NCBI RefSeq assembly: GCF_002242805.1
Contig: NZ_MCGQ01000029.1
Coordinates: forward strand, 1 to 64,000
DNA from: Streptomyces diastatochromogenes
Lineage (GTDB): Bacteria; Actinomycetota; Actinomycetes; Streptomycetales; Streptomycetaceae
Direction: 5' to 3'
DNA: 64,000 nt
Shown here: positions 35,821 through 43,430 of the stretch, in pieces
Layout of the letters: each line of letters opens with the position of its first letter
How positions within the stretch are numbered: the first letter of the stretch is position 1
Translations under genes and position numbers: made by a program
The notes under the pieces: model-generated
Told to the model about the DNA's origin: nothing
What the model saw: the letters and a program-made list of their open reading frames with translations, nothing else
The model's database searches: none

Positions 35821-37044
35821 TCAGGAGACAGGAGCGGGTTCCGGCTCGGGCTCGGTCAGCCAGAGGTGGGAACTGCGCCGGACGGTGACGATCAGGACGA
35901 GCGCGCTACCGACGGCGGCGCCGACCACGTACCACGGGGTCGCCGCGTGGCCGCCTGCCGTGAGCATCAGGCTCAGCTGGGGCACGGCGATCAGGCCCAC
36001 GTTGACGCCCGCCGAGTAGAGCCCCATGTTGCGGCCGGTGACGGACGGGTCGGAGACCTCGCTGACGTAGTGCAGGAGCGCCGGGAAGACGATCATCTCG
36101 GCCGCGGTCCACAGCAGCGTCGCGCCCACCAGCGCGGGGCCCGAACCGGACAGGCCCATCAGCGCGAAGCCCGCGCCGGCCAGCAGATAGCCGACCAGCA
36201 GCGAGGCGTAGTGGCTCACGTTCCGCATCGCCGTGTTCAGCGGCACCTCGAAGAGCACGATGGCGCCGGCGTTGACGAAGAAGATGATGCCGGCCCAGAA
36301 GCTGTCGAGGCCGCGCTCGTGGATCACGTAGGCGCTGAGGAAGGTCGGCGGCAGCGCGTACGCGAGATGGATCGGGAGAGCCAGCAGGAAGATCGTCCAG
36401 AACCGGGTCTCGCCCTTGAGGGTCGGCGCCACCATGCGCCCCCGGACCTGCTTCTCCCCCGCCGCCACGGCCCCCTTGGAGGTCCGCAGGGTGAGGAACA
36501 CGGCGGTCGCGAGGACGACACAGGCGTTGATGAGGAACAGGCCGGCCGGGCGCCAGGCGAACACGAGTCCGCCCAGCGCCGGTCCGAGGCCCATGCCGAC
36601 GTTGATGGCGAGCCGGTTGCAGGAGAAGGCGACCTTGCGGTCGCTCTCCCGCGAGTACCGCACAGTCTCCGCGTACGCGGCCGGTGTGAACGCCTCGTAG
36701 AAGAAGCCCCAGACGAGGGTGCCCACCGTGAGCAGCGCGGCGCTTTCCGCGAGCGGAAGGATCAGCACCAGCGCCGCGTTGCCCACCAACCCGCTGATCA
36801 TCACGGTCCGCGCGGACACGAACCGCAGGACCGGCCCGGCCGCGATGTCGGCGGCCAGCGCGCCGACGCCATAGGCGCCGACGATCGAGCCCACCTGCCC
36901 CGCGGAGTAGTCGTTCTGTGCCACCAGATAGGCGGACAGGAACGGGAACGCCATGGTTCCGGACCGGAAGAGCAGGGTGGTGATGAACAGGGTACGCAGT
37001 TCGGGCGCGAGCCCGCGGACCGCGTGCAGAGTGCTGCGCAGCAT
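35821..37044 (-). CDS. MFS transporter, probable product exporter
   Basis: A 407-residue membrane protein with about 12 predicted helices. A central cytosolic loop (TSKGAVAAGEKQVRGR, near 200) separates two six-helix halves, as in drug/H+ antiporters. ATG 37044 shares one base with the stop of the ATP-grasp gene (TGATG). Its place inside the cluster suggests export of the product and self-protection. Confidence 0.88.
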   Translation of the reverse strand: MLRSTLHAVRGLAPELRTLFITTLLFRSGTMAFPFLSAYLVAQNDYSAGQVGSIVGAYGVGALAADIAAGPVLRFVSARTVMISGLVGNAALVLILPLAESAALLTVGTLVWGFFYEAFTPAAYAETVRYSRESDRKVAFSCNRLAINVGMGLGPALGGLVFAWRPAGLFLINACVVLATAVFLTLRTSKGAVAAGEKQVRGRMVAPTLKGETRFWTIFLLALPIHLAYALPPTFLSAYVIHERGLDSFWAGIIFFVNAGAIVLFEVPLNTAMRNVSHYASLLVGYLLAGAGFALMGLSGSGPALVGATLLWTAAEMIVFPALLHYVSEVSDPSVTGRNMGLYSAGVNVGLIAVPQLSLMLTAGGHAATPWYVVGAAVGSALVLIVTVRRSSHLWLTEPEPEPAPVS

Positions 37045-38291
37045 CAGACGAGGTACACCTTGTCCTTCAGTTCCTGGAGGCGCTTGTAGTCGTCGAGGAC
37101 GGCTTCCTGGGTGACCCCCGTCATGAAGATCCTCAGGGGGCTGGTGAGGAGGTCGACGGTACGGCGGACCCGGCCGCCCACCGGCACCTTCACGCTCGGC
37201 AGGAACACGGTGGGCAGGGCGGCGATCTCCCGGACGACGGTCTCGTCGATCGCCTTGACCTCGCCTTCCTGTGCGCTGGGCGCGTTGTAGACGACGGCAG
37301 GCTGGCGCCGGGTGTAGACGCGGTCGCCGTAGCGCTCCAGGAACTCCTGGGGCCGCATGTAGGACAGGGCGATCAGGTCGGCCTGGTTGTGGCCGAGGCA
37401 GACCTGGTGGAAGTCCGGGTTCATGTCGCCGTTGAGCCGGGCGCCGATCTCCACCAGCGCCGGGCCGTTGGAGGTCATCTTGACCTCGGTGTGGGTGGGC
37501 CCGAAGCGGATGTTCATGGCCTCGAGGACCTGGTCCACGTAGGCGATCAGCTCGGGCACGGGGAACTCGTCGGCCGGCAGCAGCACATCCTTGTCGTAGA
37601 TGTTCTTGCCGTTGACGAGCGTCTTCTCGTACTTCCAGACACCGCAGACGAAGCGGTGGCCGTCGTGGCTGACGGTGTCGACGATGTACTCCTCGCCGTC
37701 CAGGTAGGACTGGATGAGCACCTCGCGGTTGGGCAGGTCGAAGATGTCCCGCGCGGCCAGCACCTGCTGGGCGGCCTCGCGCACCTCGTCCGCGGTGTTG
37801 CAGATGAACACGCCGTCGGTGGAGGCGGAGCTGAGCGGCTTGATGACCACGGGGTAGGTGCCGTGCGCCTCGGCCCAGTCGACGAGGGCCTGCGGGTCGT
37901 CGCTCTTGAACTGGTCCGCGCAGTGCAGGCCCGCGGCCCGCAGGACCTCGATCATCTCGTACTTGTCCCGGCGGGCGGCCGACAGGCGCGAGCCGTTGCT
38001 GGCCGTGCCCATCAGCTCGCTGAGCCGGTCGGAGAGCGGCACTCCGGGCTCCTGCCCGGCGAGCACGGCGCTGACGCCGTGCGAGCGCAGCTCCTTGACG
38101 ATCTGCTCCTCGTCCTCGAAGACGAGGTCGGCGATGTAGTCGGCCGTGTTGGGCAGCAGCATCGAAGTCATCCACTCCGGCGTGCTGCGGACATGGACGA
38201 CTTGGGCACCCAGGCGGGTGAAGGCCGCAGGAAGGAAGTTTCCTGTGGAATAACCGTCGACGATGGCGGCAACAGGCGGAGTGGAGGACAA
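37044..38291 (-). CDS. ATP-grasp ligase
   Basis: A 415-residue ATP-grasp protein. An N-terminal biotin-carboxylase-like domain (AAIVDGYSTGNFL) leads to the ATP-grasp core with VVIKPLSSASTDGVFI (about 150-165) and the Mg2+-binding ALVEIGARLNGD (about 270-281). The layout and length are those of L-amino-acid ligases (BacD-like) and carnosine-synthase relatives that join a carboxylate, via acyl phosphate, to an amine. Inferred: amide or peptide bond formation on the cluster product. Confidence 0.88.
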   Translation of the reverse strand: MSSTPPVAAIVDGYSTGNFLPAAFTRLGAQVVHVRSTPEWMTSMLLPNTADYIADLVFEDEEQIVKELRSHGVSAVLAGQEPGVPLSDRLSELMGTASNGSRLSAARRDKYEMIEVLRAAGLHCADQFKSDDPQALVDWAEAHGTYPVVIKPLSSASTDGVFICNTADEVREAAQQVLAARDIFDLPNREVLIQSYLDGEEYIVDTVSHDGHRFVCGVWKYEKTLVNGKNIYDKDVLLPADEFPVPELIAYVDQVLEAMNIRFGPTHTEVKMTSNGPALVEIGARLNGDMNPDFHQVCLGHNQADLIALSYMRPQEFLERYGDRVYTRRQPAVVYNAPSAQEGEVKAIDETVVREIAALPTVFLPSVKVPVGGRVRRTVDLLTSPLRIFMTGVTQEAVLDDYKRLQELKDKVYLV

Positions 38292-38325
38292 CGGACTACC
38301 TTCTTTCGGGTTGGAGCAGGTCGTG

Positions 38326-38396
38326 CTCGCGGGTGGGAACCTCGCGGGTCGGTACGCGAGGGTCAGTACTCGCGGATGAGTACGCGCTGATCAGTA
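38326..38396 (-). repeat. About five tandem 14-15-bp repeats in an intergenic gap
   Basis: Plus strand units CTCGCGGGTCGGTA (38341), CGCGAGGGTCAGTA (38355), CTCGCGGATGAGTA (38369) and CGCGCTGATCAGTA (38383), with a diverged 15-base copy before them. The last copy runs into the stop codon of the proline dehydrogenase-like gene. The period matches the repeat in the other large gap of the cluster, but the sequence does not. Confidence 0.75.
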
Positions 38397-39392
38397 CTCG
38401 GAGCCGAAGCGAACCCGCTCCGGTTCGTACAGGTCGGCCAGAGCGGTCAGGGCGACCGGCGGGTACTCGGCGAGGCGGTGCAGGAAGTGCAGCCACCAGT
38501 TCTGCCCGTACACCGTGGCCACGCGGCACGGGATGCCGCGGTCCTTGTGTGCCTTGAGCAGGGGCGGGCGGCAGCCGTGCAGCATCTCCAGCTCCTCGAC
38601 GCGCTCCAACAGCCCACGGCTGTCGAGCAGTTCGAGAAGCGTGGCGTCGTGGGTGGCCACGGCCACGGGGTTGCCGTGGTCGAGGATGCGCTCCAGGATC
38701 CGGGCGTAGCGGTCGTTCAGCTCGGTGCCGCGGGGCAGGGCGACGTCCGTGGCCTCGTTGTACACGCCCTTCACCAGGCGGATCTTGCGGCCGAGCGGCA
38801 GGACGGTGGCGAGGTCGTCCTCGGTGCGGTGCAGATGGGCCTGGAGGGTCAGGGCGACGTTCTCGTGGTCCTCGGCGAGGCCCTTGAAGACCGTGAGGAT
38901 GTCGTCCACGAAGGACGAGCGCTCCATGCTGATGAGGATGCCGATGCCCTGCGGGGCGGCGGCCTTGAGCAGGGCGGCCGTGTTGTCCGCGCCGGTCTGG
39001 GGCGAGATGAGGGAGCCGACGTTCGACAGGTCGAAGCCGAGCTGGGTGGGGGTGGCGAGGCCGGCGCTCTGGTGACGCTCGATCAGCTTGAGGTACTCGT
39101 CGACGACATCGCGCACCTCGTCGGCGTTGCGGGCCTCCTCGCCGACGAACTCGACGCCGGTCCGGTAGCCCTTGGCCTCCAGGACCGGGAGCCGCTCGAA
39201 GAGGCCGTCTTGGTCGGCGGCGACTATGTAGCGGTTGGCGGCCGGTGCGAGCAGGGCGGCCATCAGCGGGTTGTCCACGAAGGCGCTACGGCAACGGGTG
39301 TCCGCGGCCAGCTTCTTGAGGCCGTTGGTGGCCAGGCGCAGCAGTTCGGGGTCCAGAGCTGCGGCCGCCTGGGCGTCCACGACGTGGCTCAT
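38391..39392 (-). CDS. Proline dehydrogenase-like flavoenzyme
   Basis: A 333-residue TIM-barrel protein of the PRODH family (GFDLSNVGSL; IRLVKGVYNEATDVALPRG; VAVATHDATLLE). In canonical PRODH the C-terminal helix carries two adjacent arginines (YLVRRxxE) that hold the proline carboxylate. Here the stretch is WLHFLHRLAEYP (about 305-316), so one arginine is replaced. This points to a changed substrate, for instance a proline analogue, an alkylpyrrolidine or a carrier-bound ring. No P5C dehydrogenase partner is nearby, so catabolism is unlikely. Confidence 0.8.
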   Translation of the reverse strand: MSHVVDAQAAAALDPELLRLATNGLKKLAADTRCRSAFVDNPLMAALLAPAANRYIVAADQDGLFERLPVLEAKGYRTGVEFVGEEARNADEVRDVVDEYLKLIERHQSAGLATPTQLGFDLSNVGSLISPQTGADNTAALLKAAAPQGIGILISMERSSFVDDILTVFKGLAEDHENVALTLQAHLHRTEDDLATVLPLGRKIRLVKGVYNEATDVALPRGTELNDRYARILERILDHGNPVAVATHDATLLELLDSRGLLERVEELEMLHGCRPPLLKAHKDRGIPCRVATVYGQNWWLHFLHRLAEYPPVALTALADLYEPERVRFGSEY

Positions 39393-39429
39393 GTGGGGGT
39401 GTCCTCTCGGAAGAAGCGACGGGGCTGGG

Positions 39430-40572
39430 TCAGGCGGCGGTGACGACCCGGGCGAGGGCGGCCGCCTCGGCGAACGTGCCGCCGTCGATCTCGGTGGGGT
39501 CGCCTCCGTTGCGACGCCAGTCGCGGTACTTCGAGGCGTAGCTGATGAGGGTCTCCTGGTTCTCGCGGCCCCGGGAGCGGGTCAGGACGCCGGCCCACAG
39601 GCCGTCCCAGCGGGCGTAGGCGGTGTCCTCCAGGAGGACCTGGTGGGCCCGCTTCATGTTCCAGAACGGCACGCCGGTGTTGAGGTGGTGCACCAGGTGG
39701 TAGTTGTCGTGGTGGCGTCCCAGCAGGAAGCGCTCGATGGCCCAGCCGTGGCGGTTGCGGGTCATGAGGATCTGCTTGTTCTCGCTCTCCGGCAGCGGGT
39801 AGTGCTCGGCCAGTTCCGAGAGCCAGCCGACCGCGATCGCGGTGGTGAAGAGCGGGACGAACCAGAACAGCAGCAGCTCGATCAGCCAGCCCTGCCAGGC
39901 GCACAGGCCGATGATGGCGGCCCACTGCACCAGCAGGAGGACGCGCTCCGTGGAGAGCCGGATGGGCATGGAGACCGCGACGTCCTTCGGGCTGAAGAAA
40001 ATACGGTCCCGAATGACGTAGCCGGCGTATTCGAGGGTCCGCATGCCGAACACGGCGAGCGCGATGTTCTTGAGGAAGAACTTCTTGTCGGAGATGCGGT
40101 GGTCGTAGATTCCCACGCCCACGTGGAAGTTGTAGTCGGGGTCCTTCTCCGGATCACCCAGGTAACGGTGGTGGAAACCTATGTGGGAATTCCGGTACGG
40201 GTTGTACAGATGCAGCACCAGGTATCCCGAGAAGACGGTGCCCAGTGTTACGTTGAGGCGCTGATTCTTGGTGAGAACCTTGTGTGAAGACTCGTGCAGG
40301 AGATTGACGAACGCCCGCTGGGTCGACCCGATGAGAATGGCGGCGATCGGGTAGAACCAGTACGACACTCCGACGCACAGGTAGACCGAGGCGGCGACCA
40401 GCAGGTAGTCGCACAGGATGGCCAGCGGTGCGTGGTGGTTGTCCAGCTCGCAGAGCTGTTTGAGACGCTTGCGAACTCCTCGGTCGAGCCGGCTGAAGTC
40501 CAGACTCAGATCTTCTGCACTTTCCAGTTCTTCACCACTCGCGTTTGCTGCACTTTGAGCAGGCAAGGTCAC
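39430..40572 (-). CDS. Membrane fatty acid desaturase/hydroxylase-like diiron enzyme
   Basis: A 380-residue integral membrane protein with the three histidine boxes of the desaturase superfamily: HESSH (93-97), HIGFHH (130-135) and HDNYHLVHH (near 287-295). Hydrophobic helices precede and separate them. Such enzymes desaturate, hydroxylate or form alkynes on alkyl chains with O2. GTG start with GGGGA upstream. First gene of the minus-strand cluster, so its promoter in the 40573-41066 region probably drives the whole run. Confidence 0.88.
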   Translation of the reverse strand: MTLPAQSAANASGEELESAEDLSLDFSRLDRGVRKRLKQLCELDNHHAPLAILCDYLLVAASVYLCVGVSYWFYPIAAILIGSTQRAFVNLLHESSHKVLTKNQRLNVTLGTVFSGYLVLHLYNPYRNSHIGFHHRYLGDPEKDPDYNFHVGVGIYDHRISDKKFFLKNIALAVFGMRTLEYAGYVIRDRIFFSPKDVAVSMPIRLSTERVLLLVQWAAIIGLCAWQGWLIELLLFWFVPLFTTAIAVGWLSELAEHYPLPESENKQILMTRNRHGWAIERFLLGRHHDNYHLVHHLNTGVPFWNMKRAHQVLLEDTAYARWDGLWAGVLTRSRGRENQETLISYASKYRDWRRNGGDPTEIDGGTFAEAAALARVVTAA

Positions 40573-41066
40573 GTCCCCCAGACAAAGAAATGGACATGCC
40601 GCAGCGCAGGTCTATGCGCCGAAACATGAAAAAGAAGCCCGTTCAGGCCTGACAGGCCATACCACCGGACTGCATCCGGGATGCGTCAGACAGGGGCGGT
40701 CTGCAAGGGGACCACAGGTGAACCCTGGGAAAAGAAATCCTTGACACTAACAACCCCCGTTGGTGGCGCCTTCGCTTGAGTCAAACACGCTCGACAGTCC
40801 GGTTACAAGGGCGAAACTTCGCACCTCGGCAGCCTGCGGCCGGATACTGACTCAAACCCATTCTCGGTCAGCGGAATATATGCTCTTTAAATGACACAAA
40901 ACAAGCCGTGCGCGGGCGCGACGATGGCGTAATCCTTCCTTCAGGGGTGGCTGCGGCAGCCCCGCGGTGCCGCACGACGTCGATGGTCATCCCTCCCGCG
41001 CCCTCCGCCCCCATAAGCAGAGTCGATGGCCATAAGCGATGCCGGGGCGGGGGTTATGCTCCGGTG
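40573..41066. promoter_or_regulatory. Divergent promoter region between the cluster and its LysR regulator
   Basis: 494 bases without a gene and with lower GC than their surroundings, as in ATATATGCTCTTTAAATGAC near 40876. Direct repeats TGAGTCAAAC (40777-40786) and TGACTCAAAC (40848-40857) lie 71 bp apart in the part facing the cluster. CATAAGC occurs twice (41012-41018, 41031-41037), 19 bp apart. The second copy forms a CATAA/TTATG inverted repeat with 41054-41058, next to the regulator start, a likely LysR autoregulatory site. Confidence 0.55.
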
Positions 41067-41936
41067 ATGCCCACGACGCTTGCCATGCTGCGCGCCTTCG
41101 CCGCCGTCGCCCGTACGGGTTCGTTCCAGCGGGCGGCCGACTCCCTCAAGGTGCGGCAGCCGGCGGTGAGCGACGCGATCCGCCGCCTGGAGTCCGAGGC
41201 CGGCCGGCCGCTCTTCAGCCGCACCCGCGACGGCGTGCATCTCACCGACTTCGGGCGGCAGTTGCTCGCCGACGCCCTCGCGGCCGTGGACGCGGCCGAC
41301 CAGGTCGACGCGCTGCTCGCGGACCGCAGGCCGAGTCTCACGATCGGCTTCATGGGGGAGGCGGCCGGCCGCCGCACCTCGTGGCTGATGAAGCTCGTCC
41401 GGGACGAGACCAACGCCGACATCACCCTGCGCCGCTACGACTACGCCGACCCGAGCTGCGGTCTGACGTCCGGTCAGTCCGACCTCGCCATCGTGTGGCC
41501 GCCGCTGGACGACCCCACGATCCGGAGCCTGACGGTGGCCAGCGACCGGCGGGCCGTCGCCCTCCCCCTGGACGATCCCCTGGCCGGCCGTGACCGCGTC
41601 GAACCCTCCGAACTGGCCGGGCGTACCTGGGTCGTTCCCCTCTCCGAGGACCGGGCCTGGGCCGAGTTCCGCACCCCGCAGGCCGTGGGCATCACCGACC
41701 TGCGCGACATGGTGATGTCGGGGTCCATCGAGGAGACCCTCGAACTCGTCTCCGTCGGCCGCGGCGTCGCGCTGGTCTCGGAGAGCACCGACGAGCACTA
41801 CGCCCGGGCCAACGTGGTCATCGTGCCCCTGTCCGGGAACATCCACTGCTCGACCGCGCTCGCCTGGCGCAGCGCCGACCGGAGGGCCGTGGTACGACGG
41901 GTCGCCGAGGCGGCGCTCGACGCGACCGAGCCCTGA
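41067..41936 (+). CDS. LysR-family transcriptional regulator of the cluster
   Basis: A 289-residue LysR-type regulator. The N-terminal winged helix-turn-helix reads MLRAFAAVARTGSFQRAADS and KVRQPAVSDAIRRLESEAGR (residues 5-45). The effector domain is of periplasmic-binding-protein type. ATG 41067 is chosen because it places the HTH at the usual distance from the N-terminus. Divergent from the 18-gene run, the classical position for a pathway regulator that senses an intermediate. Confidence 0.9.
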   Translation: MPTTLAMLRAFAAVARTGSFQRAADSLKVRQPAVSDAIRRLESEAGRPLFSRTRDGVHLTDFGRQLLADALAAVDAADQVDALLADRRPSLTIGFMGEAAGRRTSWLMKLVRDETNADITLRRYDYADPSCGLTSGQSDLAIVWPPLDDPTIRSLTVASDRRAVALPLDDPLAGRDRVEPSELAGRTWVVPLSEDRAWAEFRTPQAVGITDLRDMVMSGSIEETLELVSVGRGVALVSESTDEHYARANVVIVPLSGNIHCSTALAWRSADRRAVVRRVAEAALDATEP

Positions 41937-41999
41937 GGGTCCTGCATCGATCGTCTCCTCGTCTACGTGCGGTCGCATACGGATGTCACCCGGCTCAGG

Positions 42000-43430
42000 T
42001 TCTCCGCGCATGGCGTCGGAGGCGTCGAAGCAGTGGACCGCCTTGGGGTCGAGGAGGGTCCGGGCCAGGGAGCGGCGCCAGTCGGGGGTGGAGTCACCGG
42101 CCGTCGGCTGCGCGTGAGCGCTGACGGAGAGGCCGGCTTCCTCGGTGCTCCACGCCCGCTGGGTCTCGGCGGAGGCGAGGTGCCGGATCAGGTCCTGCGC
42201 CTGCGGAGTGGCGTGCGGCAGGGCGACCAGGTCGCCGGAGACCTCCCAGGCGTCGTCCGTGGTGGCGCCGGGAATGAGGCGGGCCGAGTGCTCGTAGCGG
42301 CCGCGCGCCTCCCTCCACGGATCCAGGTTGCGGATGAAGGAGGCCTGGTGCTCCAGGGTGCACTGGGGCGGATGCATCCTAACCAGCTCGGACGCCTCTT
42401 GGTACTCGGTCCGCAGCGCGCGCAGGACCAGATCCCTGGATCCTCCGGCGCCGACCATGGTCCCCCAGGTGGTCCAGGCCCCCTTCACCTCCTTGGACTG
42501 CCAGGGCAGCAGGCCCCGCGCCCAGCGCTCGTAGGTGCCGGGGCCGTACCGCTGCAGCAGGATGTCCTCGATCCAGTCGGTGCCGGGCCAGCCGCTGGTG
42601 GCGCCCGAGCCCATGTACCAGACCATGCTCTTGAGGTCGGCCTTGAGCGGGAACCAGTACACGTGCCCTTTCCTGGGGGTTACCCAGGACTTGCTGAAGT
42701 CGCCCTGTGGGATGAGCTTCTCGAGCGGCCGCAGCTGCCGCTTGGGCGGAGCGAAGCTCGCGGTGTAGACGCAGGCCGAGCAGCGGTCGCCGATCGCGCG
42801 GACCGCGCCCAGTTCGATGACCTTGATCGCCCGTCCGAAGTGGATGACGTTGGCGGGCTTCATGTCGCAGTAGAGCAGCCCGCGTTCGTGCATGTACTGC
42901 AGGGCGCCGAGGATCTTGCAGCCGTAGCTGAGGACATGGTCGAGGCGGGGGCGGCCCTGGAAGATCCGCTCGGCGTCGTCGGCGTGGCCGGCGACCAGGT
43001 CGTCCTTGTCCAGTTGGGGCAGGAAGGAGTAGGGGGTGCCGCAGCGGGGACATCGACCGGTGGCTCGGGCGGGCTGGCCGCCGTAGCCGACGCCGATGGT
43101 CATGGTGCAGCCGTTCGCGCCGCAGCGGCGGCCGCCGGTGGGCGGCCGGGGGTCCTCGACGAGCCCGCCCTCGGGGCCGGGGACGTCGGGCAGCAGGACC
43201 AGTCCGTGCTGGTCGAGTTCGCCGACTCCGGCGACGGCGTGGGTGGGCTGCGGGCCGGGCGGCTCCTCGGCGCCGGGGCCGGTCGGCGGGGGCGCGGGCT
43301 CGGTCCGTGGTTCGGACTGCCGCTCGGACCGCTGCTCGGTCCGTGGCTCCAGGTGCCGGTGTCCGCAGGTGTCGCAGAAGCCGGTGCCCATGATGCGGCC
43401 CGCGCAGCCGGGCCGGATGCACGAGGTCAT
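42000..43430 (-). pseudogene. Chimera of a PknG-like kinase and a sugar-ABC substrate-binding protein
   Basis: ATG 43430 overlaps the upstream stop by ATGA. The first 150 residues are a PknG-type N-terminus: CxxxGC...CDTCG ribbon, then CGANGC...CPRCG. A kinase fragment follows (GALQYMHERGLLYCDMKPANVI) that lacks the glycine loop and ATP lysine. After LRPLEKLIPQGDF the protein becomes the C-terminal half of an extracellular sugar-binding protein (FPLKADLKSMVWYMGS; GWPGTDWIEDILL; DASDAMRGE). No signal peptide remains. Homology ends near 42000, although the frame stays open to 40941 across the LysR gene. Two deletions, one at the cluster border, best explain it. Confidence 0.7.

Noticed and set aside
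40941-42000. Open minus-strand frame extending the kinase/binding-protein chimera across the whole LysR gene
   Set aside because: The translation opposite LysR has no homology to binding proteins and is the high-GC antisense of a well-supported gene; only the part above about 42000 was kept.
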